Positions 15,568 to 24,109 of a stretch of DNA of 37,284 bases are shown piece by piece. Numbering within the stretch: the stretch's first letter is position 1; each line of letters starts with the position of its first letter. Source of the DNA: Streptomyces sp. MA5143a (GTDB taxonomy: Bacteria; Actinomycetota; Actinomycetes; Streptomycetales; Streptomycetaceae); NCBI RefSeq assembly GCF_900290235.1, contig NZ_OLMK01000097.1, positions 1 through 37,284 of the forward strand, read 5' to 3'. The translations under genes were made by a program, and so were the position numbers. The notes under the pieces were generated by a model. The model was not told the origin of the DNA. It did no database searches and saw nothing but the letters and a program-made list of their open reading frames with translations.

Positions 15568-17363
15568 GGTCGCCCCCGCTCGGCCCCTCGCAGGGCGGTG
15601 AGGGCGTGGCTCACCTGGGTCGTGGTCAGCCATTTCTGCGGAGCCAGGATCTTGGTGACCTGCGGGGCGAAGGACGGGGAGCCGACGACCACCTCGGCGG
15701 TCGGGCCGTCGGCGACCACCTCACCGTCGGCGAGGATCAGCACGCGGTCGGCCAGCTCCGCCGCCAGCTCCACGTCGTGCGTGGCCAGCACGATGGCGTG
15801 GCCCTCGGCGGCGAGCCCGCGCAGGGTCGAGACCAGGCGGGCCTTGGCCGCGTAGTCGAGCCCCCGGGTCGGCTCGTCGAGGAGCAGCAGCGGGGGCCGG
15901 GCCGTCAGTACGACCGCGAGGGCGAGCGCCAGCCGCTGGCCCTCCGACAGATCACGGGGGTGCGTGGCGTCCGTCACCCCGGGCAGCAGCTCGTCCACCA
16001 GCCGCCGGCACGTGCCCGGCTCCGCGCCCGCGTCCCGGTCCGCCGCCGCGCACTCGGTCGCGACGGTGTCCGCGTACAACAGGTCCCTCGGCTCCTGCGG
16101 TACGAGACCGACCCGGCGTACGAGGTCCCTCGGCGCCGTCCGGTGCGGTCGCGCCCCGCCTACGTGTACGGAACCGGCTGTCGGGGGCACCAGGCCGACC
16201 AGGGCGGACAGGAGGGTGGACTTGCCGGCGCCGTTGCGGCCCATGAGGGCGAGGGTCTCGCCGGGGGTGACGGTGAGGTCCACGCCGCGGAGAGCGGGGA
16301 CACTGCCGCGCCGCACCGCGAGCGAGGTGACTTCGGCGAGGGCGGAAGGGTGTGCGGGTGCGGTGGCCGACTCGGGCGGGCTGACGGGGTCCGGGGCCGG
16401 TTCGCGGGAGAGGAGGCGGCGCAGTCGGGGGAAGGCGGGTGCGGGGGAGGGGACGGGGTGCTGGGGGGTGGGCCGGGCGCGCGTGGTGTCTGGCTGGGCG
16501 CGCGGTTGCCCGCGCCCCTGGGCGGGGGTGGTGTGGGGCGGGGTGTGGGCGGCCAGGCGGGCTCGTAGGGGTTCCGCCCTGCGGCGGGCGTCCCGCACGG
16601 TCAGGGGAAGCGGCGTCCAGTCGGCCAGGCGGCCCAGGGCCACCACCGGGGGGTGGACGGGGGAGACGGCCATCACCTCGGCGGGCGTGCCCAGGACGGG
16701 GCGGGCACCCGGCGCGGGGAGGAGGACGACCCGGTCGGCGTACTGGATGACGCGTTCGAGGCGGTGCTCCGCCATCAGGACCGTCGCGCCGAGGTCGTGG
16801 ACCAGACGCTGGAGCACCGCCAGGACCTCCTCCGCCGCCGCCGGGTCCAGCGCGGAGGTCGGCTCGTCCAGGACCAGGACATCGGGGTGCGGGGTCAGCA
16901 CCGAGCCGATGGCGACACGCTGCTGCTGGCCCCCGGAGAGCGTCGCGATGGGCCGGTCGCGGAGACCGGCGAGGCCGAGGAGGTCCAGCGTCTCCTCCAC
17001 CCGCCGCCGCATCACGTCCGGCGCCAGACCCAACGACTCCATGCCGTACGCGAGTTCGTCCTCGACGGTGTCCGTGACGAAGTGAGCGAGCGGATCCTGC
17101 CCCACCACACCCACCACGTCGGCCAGTTCGCGCGGCCTGTGGGTATGGGTGTCCCGGCCGGCCACCGTGACCCGGCCGCGCAGGGTGCCCCCGGTGAAGT
17201 GCGGCACGAGGCCGTTCACCGCGCCCAGCACGGTCGACTTGCCGACGCCCGACGGCCCGACCAGCAGGACGAGTTCACCCTCCGGAACCTCGAAGTCGAC
17301 CCCCTGGACGGTGGGTTCGGCCGCGCCTTCGTATGTGACGGACACGTCCTCGAAGCGGATCAT
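15564..17363 (-). CDS. ECF transporter ATPase, two fused ABC domains
   Basis: 599 residues from ATG 17363 (ATGA overlap with the T-component stop). Two complete ABC domains in one chain. Domain 1 (about 1-235): Walker A GPSGVGKST, signature LSGGQQQR, Walker B VLVLDEPTSALD. Domain 2 (about 345-580): Walker A GRNGAGKST, degenerate signature LSEGQRLA, Walker B LLLLDEPTRGLD, switch His in LATHD. The linker (about 260-340) is rich in Pro, Arg and Ala and likely disordered. It corresponds to EcfA plus EcfA' (CbiO-like) and would power the transporter with the flanking T and S components. Confidence 0.95.
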   Translation of the reverse strand: MIRFEDVSVTYEGAAEPTVQGVDFEVPEGELVLLVGPSGVGKSTVLGAVNGLVPHFTGGTLRGRVTVAGRDTHTHRPRELADVVGVVGQDPLAHFVTDTVEDELAYGMESLGLAPDVMRRRVEETLDLLGLAGLRDRPIATLSGGQQQRVAIGSVLTPHPDVLVLDEPTSALDPAAAEEVLAVLQRLVHDLGATVLMAEHRLERVIQYADRVVLLPAPGARPVLGTPAEVMAVSPVHPPVVALGRLADWTPLPLTVRDARRRAEPLRARLAAHTPPHTTPAQGRGQPRAQPDTTRARPTPQHPVPSPAPAFPRLRRLLSREPAPDPVSPPESATAPAHPSALAEVTSLAVRRGSVPALRGVDLTVTPGETLALMGRNGAGKSTLLSALVGLVPPTAGSVHVGGARPHRTAPRDLVRRVGLVPQEPRDLLYADTVATECAAADRDAGAEPGTCRRLVDELLPGVTDATHPRDLSEGQRLALALAVVLTARPPLLLLDEPTRGLDYAAKARLVSTLRGLAAEGHAIVLATHDVELAAELADRVLILADGEVVADGPTAEVVVGSPSFAPQVTKILAPQKWLTTTQVSHALTALRGAERGRP

Positions 17364-18589
17364 GCGTCTTCCTTGCCGGGGTCGGTGACTGTGGCAGCGG
17401 CGGCGGTCGTGGGGGTGGCGGGCGCGGGGACCTTCGCGGGGGTCGCCGGGGCCGGGGGACCGGGCACCGCGAACGACGGCAGCAGGCCCACCAGGAGCGC
17501 GGCGGCCGGCCACAGCGGGAGGTCCGGGGCGGTGAGGGGGACGACGGTGGGGTGCAGGGCGACGGGGTCGTACGCCTCGCAGAGGACCAGGAGGACGGCG
17601 ACGGCCGCGCCCGACGCGCCCACCAGGGACGCCCGTACGCCCCACGGGTCCGGCCGGTAGCGGGTCCGGGGCGAGCGGCGGCCGCCCAGACGCAGGCCCG
17701 TGAGCGCGGCGGCCAGGCCGGTGAGCAGGACGGGGAGACCGTAGGTGCCGCCGGCCGCGGTCAGTACGCCGTACGTTCCCGCGCAGACGCCCAGCAGTCC
17801 GCCGAGGGTCAGTGCGGCCGTCGTACGGCGGACGCGGGCCGGGACCTCGGCGGTGCGGCCGTACCCGCGTGAGTCCATGGCGGCGGCCAGGGCCACCGAC
17901 CGTTCCAACGCGCCCTCCAGCACGGGCAGTCCGACCTGGAGCAGCCCGCGGATGCCCCGGTCGGGCCGCCCGCGCAGCCGCCGGGCGGCCCGCAACCGCT
18001 GTACGTCCGCCACCAGATGCGGGGCGAACGTCATCGCCACCACCACGGCCACGCCCGCCTCGTACAGGGCGCCCGGCAGTGACTTCAGCAGCCGGGCCGG
18101 GTTCGCGAGGGCGTTCGCGGCACCCACGCAGATCAGGAGCGCGGCCAGGCGCAGCCCGTCGTACAGCGCGAACAGCAGGCCCTCCGCGGTCACCCGGCCG
18201 CCCAGGCGGATGCCCTGCGCCCAGTCGGGCAGCGGGACTTCGGGGAGCGTGAGAAGGGTGTGCGTGCCGGGGACGGGCGAGCCCAGCACCACGGCGAAGG
18301 CCAGCCGGATGACCAGCACCGCCAGGCCGAGCTTCACGAACGCGGTGTACGAACGGGCCCACGGGGCGTCCGTCCGGTGCGTCGCCACGACGTACCCCGC
18401 CACGGCTATGAGGAGGGCCAGGAGGAGGGGGTTGGTGGTGCGCGACGCGGCGGTCCCGAGCCCGAGGGCCCAGAGCCACCAGGCGAGGGGGTGCAGGTGG
18501 TGGGTGCGGTGCCTGTGGTGCGGGGAGTCCGTGGGGCGGGTGCCCCGCGGGTCCCCCGCACCGCAGGCCGACGGTCCGTGGCTAGCCAC
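17360..18589 (-). CDS. ECF transporter T component (CbiQ/EcfT-like)
   Basis: 409 residues from GTG 18589, overlapping the upstream stop codon by 8 bp. Several membrane segments, then the two short cytoplasmic coupling motifs of EcfT proteins: the arginine-rich 'AARRLRGRPDRG' and 'AMDSRGYG' (A-x-x-x-R-G form) that bind the ATPases. After these come further hydrophobic segments and an Ala/Pro/Thr-rich tail. It is longer than the usual 250 residues because of the extra C-terminal membrane segments. The next gene (ATPase) begins in an ATGA overlap. Confidence 0.92.
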   Translation of the reverse strand: MASHGPSACGAGDPRGTRPTDSPHHRHRTHHLHPLAWWLWALGLGTAASRTTNPLLLALLIAVAGYVVATHRTDAPWARSYTAFVKLGLAVLVIRLAFAVVLGSPVPGTHTLLTLPEVPLPDWAQGIRLGGRVTAEGLLFALYDGLRLAALLICVGAANALANPARLLKSLPGALYEAGVAVVVAMTFAPHLVADVQRLRAARRLRGRPDRGIRGLLQVGLPVLEGALERSVALAAAMDSRGYGRTAEVPARVRRTTAALTLGGLLGVCAGTYGVLTAAGGTYGLPVLLTGLAAALTGLRLGGRRSPRTRYRPDPWGVRASLVGASGAAVAVLLVLCEAYDPVALHPTVVPLTAPDLPLWPAAALLVGLLPSFAVPGPPAPATPAKVPAPATPTTAAAATVTDPGKEDA

Positions 18590-19298
18590 GGCGGCGTCGC
18601 CCGGCCTGCCACGCCGCCGCCGCGCCGAGCGCCGCGACCGCGCCGACCCCGACGAACAGGCCGACGGACGGGCCCTTCTCGTCGGACGTGCGGGCGTTGT
18701 CGGAGGCGGCCGAGTCGTCGGTCGCGTCGGAGGTGCCGGTCGCGTCGGACGTGCCGGATGCGTCGGGGCCGTCATCGGTGATCGCCTCCCCGCATCCCTT
18801 CCGGGGATACCCGGCGATCGCGCACAGCAGCGCGTTCGTGTCGTACCGGAGCGGCTTCGCCACGGCGGCCAGCGCGTCGGCGGTGGTCGCGTCCGACGGC
18901 ACGCGCGCACAGGCGGTGCGCGCCGGCGGGGGCGTCTCACCCGTCGGCGCGTCCGCGGCGGTGCCGAAGTCGAGGACGAGCGCGATCCGCTTCTGCCCGT
19001 CACGGGCGGCCGTACCCGAGCAGATGGCGTCGAAGCGGGCGGCCCCGCGCGGCTCGGCGGCGTCGTCGGAGCCCTTGCTGACGGCGAACCGGAAGCCCTG
19101 GACGTCCCCGTCCGAGGGCCGCGCCGTCGACGGCCCCTGCGTGGCGTACACCCAGCCGGAGCCGTCCGCCCCCCGGTCCCAGAACGACCAGTACCGGTAG
19201 GCGGCGGCATGGGCCGGCCCGCCCAGCCCCACCAGCACGCACAGCAGAAGCAGGGTCGCCGCCGACGCGGCCGTGACGCGCCCGCCGGTGCGGGTCAT
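18582..19298 (-). CDS. anchored secreted protein of the B12 operon
   Basis: 238 residues from ATG 19298 (ATGA overlap with the toroid gene's stop). Signal peptide to AHA near residue 31, an extracellular domain of about 150 residues (AAYRYWSFWDRGADGSGWVYATQGPST... with four cysteines), a D/S/T-rich spacer with repeated SDATGTSDAT, and a C-terminal membrane helix ending in RRRRG. This layout places the domain outside the cell, tethered to the membrane. In animal cobalamin carriers an alpha/alpha barrel is followed by a small beta domain; here the two may be separate proteins. That parallel is inference, and the domain matches no family I can name. Confidence 0.82.
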   Translation of the reverse strand: MTRTGGRVTAASAATLLLLCVLVGLGGPAHAAAYRYWSFWDRGADGSGWVYATQGPSTARPSDGDVQGFRFAVSKGSDDAAEPRGAARFDAICSGTAARDGQKRIALVLDFGTAADAPTGETPPPARTACARVPSDATTADALAAVAKPLRYDTNALLCAIAGYPRKGCGEAITDDGPDASGTSDATGTSDATDDSAASDNARTSDEKGPSVGLFVGVGAVAALGAAAAWQAGRRRRG

Positions 19299-20599
19299 GC
19301 CCGTCGCCGCTTCCGGGTGAGGCGCGTCAGCGCGGCCCCGGCGAGCGCGGCGAGTCCGAGTCCGGCGCCCAGGACCACTCCGGTCGCGACGCCGCCGTCG
19401 TCCCCGCCGCCGTCGGCGGTGTCGTCGCCGGGCACGCTGCGGTAGTCGGCCACGTCCCGCGCCGGGCCGGTCTCGGTCAGCCGCGCCACGAGGTCGGCGC
19501 CGCCGAAGTCGCGCGGGTCGGTGCCGGCGGCGTGCGCGGCGAGGATGAGCTGGGCGTACGCGGCGGGGCCGGACTTCGCCGCCCAGGGCCCGTAGTTCTT
19601 CTCCAGCCAGGCGAGCGGCTTCGCGGTGGCGTCCTTGTCCCCGGCGGCGGCCAGCGCCACGACCGCGTCGGCGGTGTTGCCGAGGTCGGGCTGGTCCTCG
19701 GCGCCCGCGAGGGCGGACTTCAGGTAGCCGTCGGAGGTGAGGGCCCCGGCGAGGTACACGGCACCGTTGTGCGCCGCGTCCTCGGGCGAGGTACCAACGG
19801 CACAGGCGGAGGCGCTCCCGGAGTCCCTCCCGGAGTCCCTCCCAGAGTCCCCGGTCTTCCCGGCGTCGACGACGAACCCCTCTCCCAGGCTGCCGACCAC
19901 GGCGGCGGCCGTGGCGTCGGCGTTGGCGGCGAGCCCGCCCTTCTTGTCGGGCTGGTAGGCGAAGGCACCGCTGCCCTCGGTGCCGGCGGCGCAGGGGAGG
20001 GAGAGGGCACGCAGGGCGTCGTAGGGGGAGTGGCCGGCCTTCTTCTGCCCGCCGGGCGTCCCGCCCACGGCGGCCAGCGCGCCGATGACGACGGACGTGG
20101 AGTTCGCGTCGCTGGGCCCGCCGGTGGTGAAGCCCCAGCCGCCGTCGTCGTTCTGGTTGGCCTTCAGCCAGCCGACGGCCCGCTCGGCCTGCGCGTCGTG
20201 CCCGCCGACGGCGGCGAGCGCCTGCACCGCGGCGGCCGTGCTGTTGGTGTCGACGGCGGTCTTGGTGTCGCACGGGGCGGTGGGGTCGGGGCGGTACGCC
20301 GCGAACGCCCCGTCGGCGCACTGCTGGCCGAGCAGCCAGTCGACGGCCCCGGCGCCGGGCTTGTCGCCCACGGCGTCGAGGGCGACCAGCGTGAGCGACT
20401 GCCGCCAGACACCGTCGAACTTGGGGTCCGTCGACCCGTAGAGCCCGGTGGGTATCGCCTGCGACGGCGACGCGGACGGCGCGGCGGGGGCGGTGTCGTC
20501 GGCGAGGGCGGCCGGTGCGAAACCGGTACCGAGTCCGGTGCCTACCCCGGCTGTGGCGGCCAGTACGGCGACGACCGCGGCGCTGCGGCGGACATTCAT
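19295..20599 (-). CDS. surface alpha/alpha-toroid protein, transcobalamin-like candidate
   Basis: 434 residues from ATG 20599 with GGAGAGG upstream. Signal peptide to about 34, then prenyltransferase/squalene-oxidase-type repeats: VDWLLGQQCADGAFAAY, AVGWLKANQNDDGGWGF, ALRALSLPCAAGTEGSGAFAY and more, each ending in a Q/N-x-DG-x-[WF] turn. A membrane helix (about 404-425) and KRRRA tail anchor it outside the cell. No DxDD or metal-binding catalytic motif is visible, so a binding role is likelier than terpene cyclisation. It is the first gene after the cobalamin riboswitch and is coupled to an ECF transporter. Animal intrinsic factor and transcobalamin use the same alpha6/alpha6 barrel to bind B12, which makes a cobalamin-capture function plausible. 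Confidence 0.85.
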   Translation of the reverse strand: MNVRRSAAVVAVLAATAGVGTGLGTGFAPAALADDTAPAAPSASPSQAIPTGLYGSTDPKFDGVWRQSLTLVALDAVGDKPGAGAVDWLLGQQCADGAFAAYRPDPTAPCDTKTAVDTNSTAAAVQALAAVGGHDAQAERAVGWLKANQNDDGGWGFTTGGPSDANSTSVVIGALAAVGGTPGGQKKAGHSPYDALRALSLPCAAGTEGSGAFAYQPDKKGGLAANADATAAAVVGSLGEGFVVDAGKTGDSGRDSGRDSGSASACAVGTSPEDAAHNGAVYLAGALTSDGYLKSALAGAEDQPDLGNTADAVVALAAAGDKDATAKPLAWLEKNYGPWAAKSGPAAYAQLILAAHAAGTDPRDFGGADLVARLTETGPARDVADYRSVPGDDTADGGGDDGGVATGVVLGAGLGLAALAGAALTRLTRKRRRA

Positions 20600-20724
20600 G
20601 ATCGGCGGTGCCTCTCCCTGACGGGAGCCGGGCGCCACGGCGCGACGCCGGGCGGCTCGGCTCCGTATTCCTCGACGGTGCCGTGCACCGGCGGACGCCG
20701 GTGACGCGAGCCGGTCACAGTTCC

Positions 20725-20855
20725 GCACAGGGCAGTCCGACTCGCCGATCGCACGGACGGCTTCGGCTCACGGTTGCGGGTCAGTGCCGGATTTGCACCG
20801 GCTTCCCCCTGTACGGGCGTGACGACCCGGCTACTCTACCTGCCGGTAGGCAACA
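20725..20855 (-). promoter_or_regulatory. cobalamin riboswitch
   Basis: Read on the minus strand, the B12-box consensus is clear: GGGGGAAGCCGGTGCAAATC, then CGGCACTGACCCGCAACCGT and GAGCCGAAGCC, ending in the GAGTCGGACTGCC block. The aptamer lies about 125 bp upstream of the first gene of the toroid-ECF operon. In Streptomyces such elements act mostly on translation or by premature termination; when B12 is bound, the operon should be turned down. The boundaries are approximate. Confidence 0.93.
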
Positions 20856-20979
20856 GCCCGAGGGCCCCCTGCGCTGGGGGGTTTGTGAACTGTTCAGGGT
20901 TGACTGCGCACAAGCGTCTTCTCCCGCATATGAGTGAGTGTCCGGGCGGTGGCGGTCCGTGGCCGGCTGCCACCACCTC

Positions 20980-21130
20980 GGATGCCGCCCGGCTCACTGA
21001 GGAGCAGTGGCGCACCCGCTGGCAGGCGGAGCGGCGGTTCCTTAAGCCTGACGGCGAGCGCGCGACGGTGAGGTTCGCGCACCGGGGTGAGCAGTGGGCC
21101 GACCGCAGCTGGCATTTCTCGGCCTGGCCG
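20980..21130 (+). pseudogene. transposase fragment (OrfB/TnpB-like)
   Basis: About 45 residues with LTEEQWRTRWQAERRFLKPD then GERATVRF, which resemble the 'RWEAxRxFxxADGE' segment of Streptomyces IS605 OrfB-like (TnpB) transposases. The frame has no matching start or further conserved blocks, so it is a decayed fragment. It sits just past the cobalamin riboswitch and marks the left edge of the accessory region. Confidence 0.45.
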
Positions 21131-21499
21131 CCGCCCTCTGCTGCTACGAGCGTCCCGTCCGCCTCACCACGTAGGACACGGTCTGAAGCAACGGCGTTGT
21201 CATCCCTTCGACAGAGGGCAACGGTCATGCCGGGCCCGGAGGCCGGCGGCCCTCTCGCAGGACCGCGAAGAACATGACGGGGAGGCCGCTGGTCCTCTCT
21301 GCGCCCTTACGCGTCACCAGGAAGCGAGGGCGGCGGCTGATCGAGGCCGTTGAGGGCGGCAAGGGCAGGACCGTTCGAGTTGCCGGGCGCCGCCGTCGTC
21401 GTTGCGCGCGGCGCGGTGTCGGGTGGCCGTCGGCCCGACCCGCGGTGATCACCGGCGCCCGGGGAACAGCGGAGCTGCGGCCGGCACGGAGGGCCGCCG
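21131..21499. other. non-coding decayed sequence
   Basis: I see no convincing gene in this 369-bp stretch between the transposase fragment and the TetR stop. Short open frames on both strands have Arg/Ala-rich translations typical of out-of-frame GC-rich DNA. It is probably decayed insertion-sequence DNA. Confidence 0.4.
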
Positions 21500-22204
21500 T
21501 CAGGTCATGAGCGCGTCCCGGGTCGCACCCAGGGCGGCGAGCACGTCCTGGGCCGCCTCACGGAGGACGGCCTCGTCCGGCGGGACGGAGGTTTCCAGGG
21601 CTGCTTTGATCGTGTGGCCGAGCAGGTCCGCCCGATGATCCGGGCGGACGTCCTCGCCCGGGACGGCGAGGCCCCCCGTGATGAATCCGGTCAGCACCGC
21701 GTCGATCGTGTAGGTCTGGTCCGCCGCCGGGGCCGTGACGGCCATCAGCCCGTGCGCGCGCCATACCTCGACGAGGCGGGCGAGCAGGGTGTGGAAGCCG
21801 AGTTCCTGGATGACGGGACGGCCGGCCGGGGTGACGGCGAGCGCGCCGAGGATGTCGCTGTCTCCGGCGTGGATGGCCCGCGTGACGGGGTTGCGGGTGT
21901 GCTGCAGGAACACCTCCCGTACTACCTCGCTGGGCAGGGCGGCAGCGGAGTCTTCTCTGATCTCGGCAGCGAGGACGCCGAGTGCCTCGTCGAATTCACG
22001 CCGCAGCAGTTCGGCGAACAGTATCTGTTTCGTCTTCCAGTGGAGGTAGACGGTGCCCTTCCCGATACGGGCGCGGCGCGCGATCTCATCCACGGTGACC
22101 CGCTTGTAGCCCCACGCCAACAGCAGTTCGCGCGCGGTGGCCAGGATGCGCTCGGCGCGTGCGTGGTCGGCCTGCGGGGAAGCGGCCGAGCGGTCCAAGG
22201 TCAT
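21500..22204 (-). CDS. TetR/AcrR-family repressor
   Basis: 234 residues from ATG 22204 (a GTG two codons earlier is also possible). The TetR helix-turn-helix is at about 20-65 (ILATARELLLAWGYKRVTVDEIARRARIGKGTVYLHWKTKQILF). The C-terminal ligand domain has no feature that names the ligand. It is divergent from the FAD monooxygenase gene, with a perfect palindrome in the 82-bp gap, the usual layout for a TetR repressor controlling itself and an oxygenase, whose substrate or product may be the inducer. Confidence 0.92.
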   Translation of the reverse strand: MTLDRSAASPQADHARAERILATARELLLAWGYKRVTVDEIARRARIGKGTVYLHWKTKQILFAELLRREFDEALGVLAAEIREDSAAALPSEVVREVFLQHTRNPVTRAIHAGDSDILGALAVTPAGRPVIQELGFHTLLARLVEVWRAHGLMAVTAPAADQTYTIDAVLTGFITGGLAVPGEDVRPDHRADLLGHTIKAALETSVPPDEAVLREAAQDVLAALGATRDALMT

Positions 22205-22227
22205 GAGCACAGCATCCCACCCCCATC

Positions 22228-22262
22228 ACTGGATGACCAAATTTCGAATCTGGTCATCCAGT
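22228..22262. promoter_or_regulatory. TetR operator, perfect 12-bp inverted repeat
   Basis: ACTGGATGACCA (22228-22239) and TGGTCATCCAGT (22251-22262) are exact inverted copies with an 11-base AT-rich spacer containing TTCGAA. It lies midway between the divergent TetR and FAD-monooxygenase starts. Each arm is itself nearly palindromic (TGGATGACCA against TGGTCATCCA), so two dimers may bind. Confidence 0.88.
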
Positions 22263-22286
22263 ACCAATCAAGGGTATGGTCGAGGC

Positions 22287-23459
22287 ATGACCTCTTCGTC
22301 ACTCCCCCCACAGAGCGCCCGTCGCGCCCTCATCGTCGGATCCGGCATCTCCGGGCTGGCCGCGGCGCTGAGCCTGCACCGGGCCGGCTGGCAGCCCCTG
22401 ATCGTCGAGCGGGCCCCCGAGCGCCGCACCGGCGGCTACTTCGTCCGCTTCAACGGCCCCGGCTACACCGCCGCCGAACGTCTGGGCATCCTGGACTCGC
22501 TCCCGGACCGCCGCGACCCCGACGGGCGTATGTTCGAAGTCGATTCCCGTGGCCGTCTCACACCGGGCCTGACCTTTCCCGAACGCGTCAACGGCACCCC
22601 GATGCGGATGCTGCTGCGCAGCGACCTGGAGCGTGTCCTGTACGAGGCCGTGAAGGACCTGGTGGAGATCCGCTACGGCACCGGGCCCGCGACCATCACC
22701 CAGGACCGCGACAAGGTAACGGTGACCCTCACCGACGGGTCCGTGGAGAGCGCGGACCTGCTCATCGGGGCCGACGGCATCCACTCCACCGTCCGTTCAC
22801 TGGTCTTCGGCCCCGAGGACCTCTACCGCAAGGACTTCGACCACGTCGTGGCCGCCTGCCTCATGGACGGCCCGCTGTCCGGTCTGCAAGAGGGCGACAG
22901 CGCGGTCGCCACCGCCCCCGGACGCTCCGCCTGGATCAACAGCTATCGCGACCACCCCCCGGTCGCCTTCCTGCTCTACCGCACCGACTGGCCCGCCGCC
23001 GAGATCCGCAAGAAGCCCTCGGCCGCCCTGCGCGAGGCCTTCGCCGGCTTCGGCGGGGACCTCGTGCCCGCCATGCTGGAGGCGATGGACCGCTCCGAGT
23101 CCGTCCTGTTCGACCAGGTCAGCCAGATCCACATGAGCCGCTGGAGCCAGGGCCGGGTGGTCCTGCTCGGTGACTCCGCCTGGTGCATGACCCTGCATTC
23201 CGGCCAGGGTTCCGGCATGGGCATCGCCGGCGGCGAACTGCTGGCCCGGCTGCTCACCGAACACGGTGACCTGCCCACCGCCCTGGGCAGCTGGGAACAG
23301 CAACTGCGTCCACATGTCACCCGCCACCAGAAGGAAGCCCTGCGGATGCGGCACTTCTTCATGCCCGCCAACAGCTTCGGCCGCGTCGCTCGCAGCACCC
23401 TGATCCGAGCGATCTCCACCCCGGCCGGCGCCAGGCTCGGCAAAGCCCTGATGGGCTGA
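22287..23459 (+). CDS. FAD-dependent monooxygenase (PHBH/TetX-like)
   Basis: 390 residues from ATG 22287. The N-terminal Rossmann motif is GSGISG within LIVGSGISGLAAALSLHRAG (residues 14-33) and the conserved GADGIHSTVR (DG motif) and VVLLGDSAW (GD motif, near residue 295) are present. These define the group A flavoprotein hydroxylases that include p-hydroxybenzoate hydroxylase and tetracycline-inactivating TetX. A clear aromatic-ring or antibiotic assignment is not possible from sequence alone. It is controlled by the divergent TetR and is followed 26 bp later by a broken NTF2/SnoaL-like gene that may have been a partner. Confidence 0.9.
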   Translation: MTSSSLPPQSARRALIVGSGISGLAAALSLHRAGWQPLIVERAPERRTGGYFVRFNGPGYTAAERLGILDSLPDRRDPDGRMFEVDSRGRLTPGLTFPERVNGTPMRMLLRSDLERVLYEAVKDLVEIRYGTGPATITQDRDKVTVTLTDGSVESADLLIGADGIHSTVRSLVFGPEDLYRKDFDHVVAACLMDGPLSGLQEGDSAVATAPGRSAWINSYRDHPPVAFLLYRTDWPAAEIRKKPSAALREAFAGFGGDLVPAMLEAMDRSESVLFDQVSQIHMSRWSQGRVVLLGDSAWCMTLHSGQGSGMGIAGGELLARLLTEHGDLPTALGSWEQQLRPHVTRHQKEALRMRHFFMPANSFGRVARSTLIRAISTPAGARLGKALMG

Positions 23460-23485
23460 CCATCGCACGAGAAGGAAGACATGCG

Positions 23486-23733
23486 ATGACCCAGACGACC
23501 GCGACGTCCCGCCGGTGACCGGCCTGGCCGACATCACGGAGTTCTACCGGAACTTCTACTCCGAGATGGCCGACAGCAAGCATGGTGGACCACCACGGTG
23601 CTCGGCGACGGGATACTCGAAGTCCGCTTCCTAGCGTCCTGGCGCACCACCGACGGGCACCTCGCGTCCCAGGTCGCCGTCGAGCACGCGACCGTCGACG
23701 CGAACGGGCTGATCACGCAGCTGTGCCGCGTTC
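23486..23733 (+). pseudogene. NTF2/SnoaL-like protein, frameshifted
   Basis: An ATG with GAAGGA upstream starts MTQTTATSRR and then stops; the next frame continues VTGLADITEFYRNFYSEMADSK and the third frame continues TVLGDGILEVRFLASWRTTD and later VAVEHATVDANGLITQL. Joined, these pieces make an NTF2-like alpha/beta domain of the SnoaL type. At least two frame changes, and probably a small internal deletion, break it. It directly follows the FAD monooxygenase, with which it probably shared a transcript. Confidence 0.6.
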
Positions 23734-24105
23734 GATGGCGATCCGGGCGACGATCTCCCCTGCGTCGGCAGAGACGGAAGGCCGAGGGACGGCGCGCTCG
23801 GCAGTGAGCGTCGCCGTAGCGATTCCGGCGCGCTGGGCCGCGCTGGGCAGTTGTTGGACGGTGATCCCGGCGTCGGTGAGAATGCTCAGGTCGAGCCTCC
23901 AAGTGATGACTGAGCGGCGCCTCCACAGCGCAAGGGCGGCGTCGATGTGGCGGCGGGCCTTGATGCCGTCCATTTTGGTGACCTTGGTCAGGTGGGCGAA
24001 GGCTTTCGATTCCAGGCCGCGGACCTGGGCGTACCCGTAGTGGGTGACGGTATGGCAGTCGGTGCACAGGCAGATCAGCCGCTTCAGGTGCCGGACGCGG
24101 GCCGC
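23713..24105 (-). pseudogene. HNH-type/zinc-ribbon protein, 3' fragment
   Basis: About 130 residues beginning AARVRHLKRLICLCTDCHTVTH, then GYAQVRGLESKAFAHLTKVTKMDGIKARRHIDAALALWRRRS. The C-x2-C-H-x3-H pattern and the following helices match the C-terminal half of a class of HNH-endonuclease-like proteins. The 5' half is missing: identity ends at about 24105, exactly where the IS630-like HTH begins on the other strand, so the insertion removed it. The stop codon at 23713 is intact. Confidence 0.55.
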
Positions 24106-24109
24106 GTCG

